Of a stretch of 64,000 nt of DNA, positions 1 through 12,300 are shown in pieces. Both the position numbers and the translations under genes were made by a program. The notes under the pieces were generated by a model that saw only the letters and a list, made by a program, of their open reading frames with translations, searched no databases and was not told the origin of the DNA. This DNA comes from Anodontia alba. Its lineage: Eukaryota; Mollusca; Bivalvia; Lucinida; Lucinidae. The DNA lies in NCBI GenBank assembly GCA_964016985.1, contig OZ024828.1:81700033-81764032 (forward strand). Reading direction: 5' to 3'. Position 1 is the first letter of the stretch. Each line of letters starts with the position of its first letter.

Positions 1-339
1 GATAAAGGTTAAAAATGCAGAAAACAGTTCATAGCTCTAGACAAGAGGAGTATCCGGAGTAAACAGCGTAGATCCAACTCAAATTGTTCCTCTGGCATCT
101 ATAGTGTTTGCAATTCAACCAACACTTTTTAAATACATCTCTTGGTAGTCAAGCGGACTGAATCAAATCTGAAGATATTAAAAGGACCATACAGAGTTGC
201 TATGTCTGACATTTGGAGTAATCATGACCTTTTCTTATTTCAGTCCTAAAATTGTATCAAAGAGTGCTGCTACACTAAATGCAGAGAAGTTCAATTCAGA
301 CAAGCAAGGAAAACAAAGAAATACTTCAAGTCAACTTAC

Positions 340-388
340 TTCCTGTTCATGGTTCTCATTCGTCTTCTTGGCTTGTTTCAAAGATTTC
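340..388 (-). CDS. SMC1A: SMC1 exon 8: coiled coil
   Basis: Residues 318-334: [16 protein letters not shown], aligned with KSLQNAQKHYKKRKGD of vertebrate SMC1A. The exon is short (49 bases), with acceptor TTCCAG and donor GTAAGT. The remaining exons lie left of the window. Confidence 0.88.
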
Positions 389-3300
389 CTGGAATAATTA
401 TATTAAATTATATTAACATTATTAAGGCACTGTTTGACAATTTTTTTTTTAAAAAAAAAAGCTCCAGATAGAAGGGGTATATATAAATACCTTTTTTCTT
501 ATTTTTCCACGAGCATGTGTTGTGGATACTCATGAGAAGTGCCTCATTGTCATAGATACTCACAAGTGTTTTCGTGGAGAAATAAGAAAAACACCAATTC
601 GTTTTGAAAGAGAAAAAAGCATGTTATCTGGACATGAAACACATTTCAAAATTTAAACAGTTTACATCCAGTGAGGAGCTGAATTTACAGTCTATACAAT
701 GCTTGATAACACTTTCTCCTTTGATGAGGCCAGTTTGTGGAAGTGCTTGTTTCCCTGGAGAGGAAATTCAATAGTTTAACTACTCAGACAGGCATGCCTA
801 AGCTTACAGTGTAGACCTAGATCAGATGCTACACTGTTAACCACTCATCCAGCAATTTTAAGGCATATCAACAGATAGCAAAACAGGACCGTTGTTCAAA
901 GCACCGTTAGCTTAACAAGCTCATTAGTGGTCAAAATGGTAACTGTTTTAATAAATACAATATGTAATTCACAGGTATTTTTGCTGAAAAAAAAATGTGA
1001 GTAGCTTTTGCAAATGCAAAAGCTCCTCACATTTTTTTCAGCAAAAATATTAGCATATATGCCATAAATAATGATCGAAGTTTTAACAAAACGTTAACTA
1101 ACGACATCCTTAGTTTTGAACAACTGGGCCCAGACTAATAAGGGCCATATAATATATGGAATAAATATGTTATCCTCAATCTAGGTTAACTGGTGTCCCT
1201 TCCTTTCTGGTAGGCTGCCTTTTCTTGAAGCCCTAAACTGACTATAGTTTATCATTTAGAAGCGCAAAATACAATGTACGAGTACAAAATTCAGCAAAAA
1301 CACCTATAATGTATACACCACCTCTTTAAAATGCTACTGCTGGGATCCAAAGCAAAAACCTTTTTAGCCAAGCAACCATGTAGTATCCAAACAAAAATGT
1401 ATAGTTTATACAGAAAATGATCATTAATGGTCATTTTTCTATATAATCTAAACATTTTTTATTTGGCTACATCACTTTTGGAGCCTACCTTTAAACTGTC
1501 TTATATCTACATTAATTGTGTTGGGGTCAACTCTTGTGGGTCATTTTGTGTCATCTCACAGGGAAAAGGAGAAGAGAAATAGAAGAGATAGTAGATGAGA
1601 TGAAAGATAGGGATAGGGGAGAAGGAGGAAAATTAATGAAAGTGAAGAAACAGAAGTTAAAACATTCCCCCTCTACCCGCACCTGCACAACTGTAAGCCA
1701 GTATCTGTTGGACGCCCCGGTGATGAAAGATATACGACATCTTTGCCGTCCAACCACCCCCATCTTATATCTGGAACTGTTTTATAAATAAGCATGCAAG
1801 TCATTCAATAATCGGTTTCATTCATAACTGCAAACAAAGACTTACTTGGCTCCTTCTAGCTTTTTAATCATGTGGGCTGTTTTTTCTTTGGCTTTGATAT
1901 ATAGTGGCCGCTTCTTATTCAACTCAACTTCCTGAAATTTATCAAAAGACCAATTTTAAATTCAAGCTGATCATCTTACTTCATATTGAAAATTCAGACA
2001 CTCTCCAACTGTCAACTCAAAAATAACAAGACAGCTATCTATAGCCATCTGAATTTATCTGAACAGCTCTTGATAATGATTTTTTTTTACCAAGAAATAT
2101 TAACATTTTTCTAATTTTTCCCTGTCAGACCAGGCGCTTCCAATGAATATCCATAACATATGTTTTCATGGAGAAATGAGAAAGAAAAGAAATATGGCTA
2201 CTCCTCCAATCCAGAGCTGAGAATGCTTCTTACAGAAATCCAACAAAAGCAGCCTGCAAATTCTACTTACCATAATAACCCTAGACATACTTGTGCAAAC
2301 AATGCAGACCCAGATCAGATGCTGCACAATGCCACATCTGATCAGGGTCTACTTTGCCATAAATCCTACAATATTTTAGTCACATTAACAGGTAGTAGGA
2401 TGGACTCCCAAAGTTTTGGACAAGTATGGTAAAGACTTCAGGGCCCAGTTGTTAAAAGCATCGTTAGCTTAACAAGCTTGTTAGTGGTCAACAGTATCTA
2501 ATTCAGTTATTTTTGCTGAAATGATATCGTTAGTTTTGAACAACTGGGCCCAGGTGTCCAATACTTAGGGTAAACACAGTATCTAGCATTTTATCATATC
2601 AGTTTATGCCTACTACAAGCCATGCCATCAAACAAGCTGTAGGCAATTTATTCTGTAGATACAATACTACTGATCATTTTTTCTTACCGTATTAACCTTA
2701 AATATTGTAAACAACTTAAATGAGTAACAGTGTAAATCTTGATCAAATGCCTCATTCTGCAGTGTCTGATCTTGGCCTACACTGTTTGCTTGGGCATATC
2801 TGTCATAAAGGTTATTACAGTATTTCTCTGTAAAAATAATTTGCAGAAATTACCTACCGATTCTTTGATTTTGGATTCCACTTTCGTCAGTTCTCTTGCC
2901 AGTTTTCCCTGTTCCTTTTTCTTGTCTTTGATTTCATCTTCTATCTTCTCCTTCTTTCTATTCTCTTTCTCCAGCTGGTGATTCTTTCTGTTTATCTCTT
3001 CCGTAATTTCATCAATGTCTCTCTCATTGTAGAACAGACGAAGGAGGGCCAATTCCAGTTGTTTCTCTTCCTGGAAAATTAATGAAGTATTTGAACCACA
3101 ATGTAAGTGAATGAATTTTCACAAAGGAATTGTTAAGGAGTATTTGGTGATAATTCTGGGATAATTTTTCTTATTTCTCCATAAAAACGTATGTTGTGTG
3201 TACTCATTAGAAGTGCCTCGCTGAGGTGCTTCTAATGAGTACCACAACATATGTTTTTTTAAGGAGAACTGGAGAAAATTATTCCATAATTATCATCAAA

Positions 3301-6300
3301 TACTCGTTCTTAACAATTCCTCTGCCTTCAGATGTGTGCCCCTAGCAATGATTCTGATCAACCTAAGCATCAAAGCATTTTGATCAGTCACCAAGGGGTG
3401 CTCCTTTTTTACAGCCAGACAGTGAACTTTGATCAAATGCAAATGCGCAGGCTGATCTAGTCTCTGCTAAGCACACATGTACGAGGATAGTTTATCAAAT
3501 AAAAAAAACTTGAATAAGGTAGATATTCAAAGAGAGTACTGTGGAAATAAAAAATGTTCTGAGAATTTAAAGCATATTTTAATCGTCTGGGCCCAGTTGT
3601 TCAAAGCTAATGACATCGTTAGTTAACGATTCGTTAAAATTTACATCGAGTGATACGCAAATATGCTGAAATTTTTTGCTGAAAAAATGTGAAGCATACT
3701 CACATTTTTCTGCAAAAAATATCAGAATACTGTGTATTGAATCTGCTAAAACAGTTAACAAAATGACCCTTAACGAGCTCGTTAAGCTAATGACGCTTTG
3801 AACAACTGGGCCATGTTGTAGCAGTATCAAACAGTTTAATGAGTGTGTACCCTGTATATAATCAGACACTTTTCTGATTTCTCTACATACAAAAACAGTA
3901 TTAACTGTTTTCTGACGTTTTTCAATGAAATTGAATATACTGCGACACATCAGAATAAAACCTCCCTAAGGCCATTCTAACACATAGGTCCAGTTGTTCA
4001 AACCATTGTTAGCTTGACAAGCTTGTTAATGGTCAAAATGTTATCTGTTCTAGTAAGTATAATATCTAATTCACAGTTATTTTTGCTGAAAAAATGAGAG
4101 CAGCTTTTGGGTTCAGGTGCAAAAATTATCATAAGTATCCTAACAGGGTTCCCACTGAATCCAGATGCAGGAGTAAATTTGCTTTTTTTAGTTTGTGTGT
4201 ACCTAAAATTAATGCCTTAACCCTTAAAGAACCACAAAAGATATTCTAATTTTTTAAATTATTTTTCTGAGAAAATACAGCTTCATGATTCACATGAAAT
4301 ATCAAACCTTACTGTTTTTGAAAATATTTAATAAGTTTAGAAATACCATTTGCTGCAGCAGTGAAATCATACATAGCTCCACATGAGGCATATATTAGCT
4401 CCACAAGGCATTTTTTCCCCCCAACTGAAACATTTTTATATTTTTCGTATTTCTCCAAAAAAACAAACATGATGTGGGTACTCCTTAGAAGTCACCAAGG
4501 TGCTTCTAATGTGTACCCACAACGTTTTGTGGAGAAATAAGAAAAATATTACATTGATAACCCCTTTTACCTTGAGGTATGACATCTTATCTGGAAATAT
4601 GAATTTTAATAAAACCTCATACCAGCTCATCTTTCAACTTCTGATATCGATCTGCTTCATCTTTTTCCATCTTTGCCTCTTTCTTCTCCGCAGCAATACC
4701 CTTTTTCTTGTGGTAGTTGAATTGTGTGTCCTCTTCCGCCTTCAACATTTCTGCTTTGGCTTTGTCATATTCTTCTTTCAGTTCCCCAGACCTAAATTTA
4801 AAAGCAGAAAAAGTCCTGAAACACGGGATTTCTGAGTTAAGGACATATGCGGGAAATAATTCCTGCACTGCAAACTGCTGAAGACTGCATATGTTTCATA
4901 TAAAAACTCACTATTTTTAAAATACAAAATGATATATCATCATGCTAAGTCTACAATCTGATCTGGATACAGTTCACCTTCAACATTTTCCCCAAAATAT
5001 GTGCAAATAAGTCTGTTAATGGATTGTTTGACAAAAATAGCGTTCAACTTACTTTTATGATTTTGAGCAGAACAAAACAGGAAATGATATTGATACTCAT
5101 ATCAATTGAGCCTGTTGCTCATTTGTCAAGATGAGACAGACATCTGCAATGCTAATTTTTGACACTTCCTAAAAGCCCCTAAAATAAATCCATTTCTTCC
5201 ATATTATGGACCTCACACAAAATTGCTACACTGGAAATCTCACAAAACAAGGTGTATTCTTTGGAGGGGGTTAATATATAACAGAAAATTAAAGAAAAGC
5301 GATTGTCATCATGCTAATTTCATTTTTTTTTGGAAAAAAATTACCCATACCCCCATATAAATACAGGATTTAAAATATGCCAAAAAAAAAAAAAAAAAAA
5401 AATTACACAAAGTGCCCATTGGGGAACGTATACTCCCAACCAGAGCTACCGCCACTTTTTAAAGAGCACAAAGTATGTAGCTTTGACTCTAGAGATAGCA
5501 GTTGTATGCTATATGTTCCAGCTAAAATAGGTTAAAACACACCTGCTTATTTCTTCAAACATAGCTGTTCTTTCCTTAGCATTTTTCATGGCAATACTCT
5601 CAACAGTGCCTTGAAAGACCAGGAAATTCTTGGATTTCACAAGCACCCCAATCTTTGCCAACTCCTCATTATATACATCAGAACTGACTGTCTGTAAACA
5701 AAATAGCAGAACATTGCAATAAACAATTTCTAACATCCAAATAATAATAACATATGAGCTGATGAGCCACTTCTAATGAATAGCCACAACATATGATTTT
5801 GTAAAATTATCAATATATTCAGGAGGAAACAAACAAACAACTAAAACTGTAACACACTAGTATATGTCTGTTGATACAAAATGCCAAAGTTGGAAAGGGG
5901 CATAACTCTCGCAAAATTATTTTTCAGAAGTTTCTCAGGTGATCTAATCGTCATACCCAATAAGCTCACCAAGTTTCAAGGTCTTAGCTCAAATAGTTTT
6001 TGCAGTATCTTGTTGACATAACTTCAATATTAGCTTTTTACAAGGGGCATAACTCCAGATTTTGGGAGGGGGGATTTTTAAAAAAAAATAAATCAGATAA
6101 TCTATACATTATCCCCAGTATGCTCACCAAGTTTCAAGGCCCTAGCTCAGTTATCGAGATATCTAATTGATAAGGTTTCATTTTTTTTTATTAAAAGGGA
6201 CATAACTCCAGATTTTTTTTTTCAAAATGTAATCAGGTAATCTACTCACCATTCTAATAAACTAACCATGTTTCAAACTCCTAGCACAAAAAATTATTGA

Positions 6301-9300
6301 GATGCTTGCTGACAAGATTTCAATATCAGTATTTACAAGGGGCATAACTCCCCAAGAAAATTATTGGATTTTTTTCAAATGTTAATCAGGTGACTTACTC
6401 AATATTTTATTACAAGGGGAATAACTCCACAAAAAAAATAGGATTTCTTTCATAACTTAATCCCTAAAACGCCAAACACAACTGCAGCAGATAACACTTT
6501 CAAATATATTTTTTTTGAATTTCTCATGAAAATAAGTCTTGACATTTCATGTGAAGCATCTGCCAAAGTAGATGATTCACATGAAATGACAAGGACTTGT
6601 TTTCTATGAAAAATTAGATAAAATTTAGACTGGCATCTGCTACAAATTTTGCTTGGCACTTTAAGAGTTAATCAAGTAATCTACTCACCATCCCTAATCA
6701 GCATACCAAGTTCAAGGTTCTAGCTCAAGCACTTTTGAAGCTAGCTTGCTGACAAGATTCTATTTTGTTTCATAGGCCCACAAAGCATAAGTCGAAAAAA
6801 GGAACATAACCCTGGAACTACAAGTCCAGTAGAAAAAAAAAAAAAAAATACTGGTCCACATATTTTCCATCCTGATTCCACATATAAAATTTCAAAATCC
6901 CACCTCTATGCAAAGTGTGGCAAACATAACCCAAAAGCAGCATCCCTTCCAAGTTGGGAGCATTATAATGTCTATCTATTAACCCTTGTCCTGCTGAACC
7001 CAAATATATCTTTGCCTTTGCAATCAGTGTAGATCCAGATCAGCTGGTTTCTATAGAACTGTTTGTCATTATGTGAATTTGTATCAAAATCCAGAATCAA
7101 GTGTTCTGATTGGTTGAAAATCAGAAGTGGGCATGGCATCTTAATTTATTCAGCAGGACAAGGGTTAAATGCTATGAAATTGTGTGTCTCATTTTAGGCT
7201 ATTCAGGTAATGTAACATTACACAGTCAGGTCATAGCATTCACTTTCTCCTCAGATGACCTTTACATTGCAAGTCTGATCTGAGCCGCTGTTTATTGCAT
7301 ACAAACTATTTAGAGTTCATTTTGCATGAAGTATTCAGTGATTTATTTACAATTTTATACCTATGCGTCCCAGGACTCGCTTGGGCTATATAAAGTGAGT
7401 CCTACTAGAAAATCATTGCGTCCATTACAGAATTTTCCACTATAACTTTGTGAGTCCTGGGACTCGCTGAGATTTAAAATGTGAGTCCCAAAGCAAAAAT
7501 GTGAGTATGGGACTCAGGATGCGCAGGTAAAAAAATCACTGAGTATTATTTATTCAATCATATCACTAACAGCTTACCTTTCCATTGATTTTATGATCTG
7601 AAGATCCCCCATGTATGACACGAGTGAACACAGTCTCTTTTTCTGTGACCTGATCTGCATACACTGCAGATACATAGGCTCTACTGGCAGCTGGTTTCCC
7701 TACTGGAGCACCATGAATTAAATCCTGAAAAATAAATTACAATATAAGGGTTCAAATTTAACTTTTTTGACAGCTTGCTAAAATTAGCAAGTAGTATTAT
7801 TTTTTACTTGCTAAACCTTTCAGCCAGCTTGCTTTTTCACCCTTATAAACACTGTTAAATGTGGCTTTAAACCTTAGCACTCTGGGCAAAACTTGCAGCA
7901 GACATTTTAAAATATTTTTCTTATTTTTCCCAGAAAACAGGTTTTGACATTACATGCAAATTGTCTCCATAGGAGACAATTTGCATGTAATGCCAAAACC
8001 TGTTTTCTGGGAAAAATAAAAAAAAATATCGTCATTGCTTTTGGAAAAGAAATTGCAAAACTTCAGCAACAATGCCTCAGGTTCCTCAATTAAAGAGAAT
8101 CTTTCCAACTTGCTAGAATTAGCAAGTGATGGAAATTGCAGCTTGCTTTTTGAGGAAATTAACCAGCATTTAGCAAGTTAGCAAGTGCTAAAATTGATCC
8201 CTGAATATAAGAACTTATTATAGAGAAGTAGTTGAAGATAATTCTGGGATAATTTTCTTCAGTTCTCCACAGAAAACCCTATGCTGTGAGTACTCATTAG
8301 AAGTGCCTCAGTGAGGCACTTCTAATCAGTACCCAAAACATAGGTTTTTAACTGGAACCATAAGAAAAATTATCCCAGAATTATCACCAAATATTCCTCC
8401 TTAACAAGTCCTCTGAATATTAACCCTAAACAAGTTCATTTGACTACTTGCTGATGTAACTAAAATCTGCCAATTGTGTAAAGACACAGACCAGATTCTG
8501 AAATCTATGGCATCTAATCTGGGTCTGCATTGTTTGCTCAGGCCTGTATGTCCAAATATTTAAGGAAAATATGGTATACTCAAAACAGGGTGTATCAGTA
8601 TAAATTGCAAGAAAAAAATAAATGTTAAACATACAGGCAGGAAAGTCATGTAAACAAGGAAAGTAAAACAGTGTGGTAAAGGCATGAAAACACTCAAATG
8701 CAAATTGAATATGAAGAAAATATTTAATACCTACATTTAATCTGCGGACACGCAAGTTGGATGTCTTCTCGCCCAGCACAAAACTTATGGCATCCATCAA
8801 GTTGGACTTCCCTGGAAAAAAGAAATAAATGGTTACTCAAAATACCACTATTGTACAATATATCATTAGATAACTATATCTGTAAAAGACTAACAGTATT
8901 TGGGAGCCCTGTCATGCAAAAAGGCACCAGTGAGGCAAATGCCAAAAGTAAAGATCTAGATTGGCAAGGAAGTCACACAATCTGATCAGTCTAATCACAC
9001 AAATCAATAATGCAGAGGGATCTGTTCACTTCACACACATCCCAAAAAGATTTCTTGCTGTTGCAGTTTAATACCAAGCTTGCTCGTGGGGTGCACATTT
9101 CTACATAAAACTTCATTAGTGCGCATGAAAAATCATTGTTTGCGCTGATACAGAGCGCCATCATCCCATACAGCGCATCAATGTTGTGTATCAGTTCTCT
9201 GACTTTTTTTCGGTAATCTGTTGTACCTCTTCACGGCTTTTTTGAAAGCCAGAACTTGTTCGTTGGCACTGATTCAATTTCCACCCACATGCTATTTCCA

Positions 9301-12300
9301 GTTTAGGCCAAAACAAAATATATATGTGGTTCCTATTACATGCTTTTGAGGATTAGAGTAGGTAGGTGGAAAAATTATTGTATTTTTACAAAATATTTTT
9401 TTAAACGTGTTCTAGTTTCAAATGTTGTGTATGTTGTTTTTTTTTTATTAAATTTTGTATCATACTGTCCTGTACATATAAGCAGTTGATATTAAAGTGT
9501 TGTTATTACTGCTAGGCTTACTTTTCTTTCCATATCCCTTTTGATCTACTATGTCCTGGTGATCATTGTTCTGGTGAACTTATCTATTGTCTTCGGATGT
9601 CACCTGGAAACACTTCCGATTCTCCAGATTTTTCACAGTGATGGTGTTTTGGACTCAACATCCCAACATTATATAACTTGGTCATGGGAAAACTGATCTG
9701 GATTCTGAATTTTTATGGCCCTTGAACACTCTGCAGGTCAAATTCATCACAACAAGTACTCTTACTAGGCCAGCAAACCATACTAGCTGGACTCGTATAC
9801 TTAAAAAACTGGTACAGGTTTAATAGCAAACAGTGCAAAGTAGGACTGAAAATACTCAGGAACTGATACAATCAAAATACACATCGTGACTCAGACACCT
9901 AGTGGGAAAGAAACAGACAGCACCAGTGTAGATCAAACCACTGTTGCACATTCTTTGGCCAGATATCTGACATAATAGCTGGACTAAATATACTGTAAAA
10001 TTTGTTGAGACTGGAGACATTACCCACAGACTTTACCCTTCTCTTGCTAAACACGACATGCCCTGTCTTAGCTAACAGTGCAGATCCAGATCAGATGGCT
10101 TCTGAAGAAGCCAACTGATCTGGATCTACACTGTTTGTCAAGTGACCTGACTGGTTGGAAATTAGAAGTGGGCGTGGCATCTTAATTTATTCAGCATGAG
10201 AAGGGTCAAGACCTTAGCAAACAGTACAGACCTAAGAACTCTTATACCAAACTAGCATCAACTTTCTCAAAAGGAGGGGATGGTACTATGACTCATAAAT
10301 GACAAGGGTCAGCGCTCACAGCACCATCTTTCCCAAGCCTAACAGAGAAATTTCTCCTCTCCGGATCCCAGACCCACGCTAGACGTAGCTGTGAAAGTAT
10401 AGCTCTTGTCCTATACATCCTGAATGCGACTAAAAACATCGCTGACGCTACCACTCGGTGCAACAGACATGAAGGATTTCTATTCCACTGAATGATCATA
10501 TTTACTGAGCTTACAAGCCAACCAACAATGCGACTTTATGGGCGCCGCCATTGTTCTAGTTTTCTGAAGTAGTTTCACATACTGAAATTTGTCCGATAGA
10601 ACCCAGAACTACAGGTAAAAAAAAACTGATCTGCCCTAACCACGTCAACTGTTAAATGATCAACAGGTGCAAAAAATGTTTAGGCTCGGGTGTGAGAATT
10701 AGACATGGCCGGGCGACTGGAACCACATATATATTTTGTTTTGGCCTTATAAAAGTTTACTTTTGTTTGCAAAGACGTGCTTTTGCATTAAAAAATCTAG
10801 ACATGCAGCCAAAGAAAAAGCTGCTCCTCAATCCAAATCAGCGTACAATAATTTCCCTTCTTCGATCAGCCCCTATGCCTATGTCCGATTCTCCCACAAA
10901 TACAGAATTACCTCCCAAGGCCAAGTCACGGAATCTGTCAGTAATTTAACTGAAAATTAATGGGAAAATGGTGATGTTGATTTTGCCCATATATTGTCTT
11001 ATGAATGTCATTTTAGGATTTTTGAACTGCCGTTTATTAGAACAAAAATGGTGTACCAAAATTTCAATGTCTCGAAACCATTTTGTATTGGATTTGGCCA
11101 TCTTTTTCATAGCAACAGATAAGGCGCTTTTTTCATCCGAAAAATGCTGATATCTTTCTTATTTCTCAACAAAAACATATGTTGTGGGTACTCATTAGAA
11201 GCGCCTTGGCTAGGCGCTTCTAATGAGTACCCAAAACATGTTTTTGTCGAGAAATAAAAAAAATATTATGTGGATACCCCATCTTATCTGTAGCTATGTT
11301 TTTCCCATAAAAATTTAGAAGGGTGCTTATTAAAGAGGGGCATTTATGAGAATAAATTTCATATGTAAAAACATTGTATTTCCTATTTTCTTTCTTACAT
11401 GTTATATTATGCAGAGTTATATATACATAAATGTTGCTTTACTATGTCTACCAATCTTCTATTCCCATTTCTTTATATTCCATTAAAAATGCCTGGCAGC
11501 AGACTTTTAGTTAGTTCTGCTGCCAGCCAGTTGGTAACAGAAATAAAAGTCTGGCACTTCCTAAATGTTTTATTTAGATCCTGATTTTACTGTTTCTTTT
11601 ACCTTGAAAATAAACATATGACAAGTGTTTATTTAAGTTTTTCAGCCAATGTACATTCATGCGGAAGAATTGTCAACTTATCAAGTATCTCAATCACTGA
11701 AATAAGTAAAAAAAAAAAAAAAAAAAAAAATTAAAGAGCTTGGAAAACTGTTGAAATGTAAACATATTTAGGGGATAACTGCATTCAAATTTGTCATTTG
11801 GGGAGGTAAATCGGCAGTTTTACGATCGGAAATTTCATTTTACAGCGACGCGCCAGCAAAGCCGTAAAATGTAATTTGCGACCTTAAACCGCCGATTTAC
11901 CTCCCCAAATGACAAATTTGAATGCAGTTATCCCCATTCTAATGCAGTTATTCATTTTTTCTGTTAAAAAAATATACTATTTGCACAAAGTGACAAGTGC
12001 TGTGAGCTGCGTAAAACCAAATGCCAGCCAATGAGAAGCAACGTGATGACGTCAGACTTCCGACAGTATATCACAGAATACAGTATATCACAGAATATAC
12101 TATCGCAAATTTTTGACGTTCTCTAAGACAAAAAATTTAAAAAATCACTTTACTATTGATAACCCAGAGGTGTAAAATTCTGTCAAGACTTACTCACCCT
12201 TATCGTCTAAATTTTTCATTTAGATGCTAAAAATGAAGAAAAAGTGGAGAGTTCTGAAAATCTCACTTGTCCTACCTTAAAATTTACATGCAAATGCATG

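Noticed and set aside
1516..1791. Plus-strand 91-residue frame
   Set aside because: Purine-rich intronic sequence in SMC1 intron 7 with no homology; adjacent to but not overlapping exon 7.
2739..2981. Plus-strand hydrophobic small protein over SMC1 exon 6
   Set aside because: Antisense shadow of the lysine/glutamate-rich coiled-coil exon.
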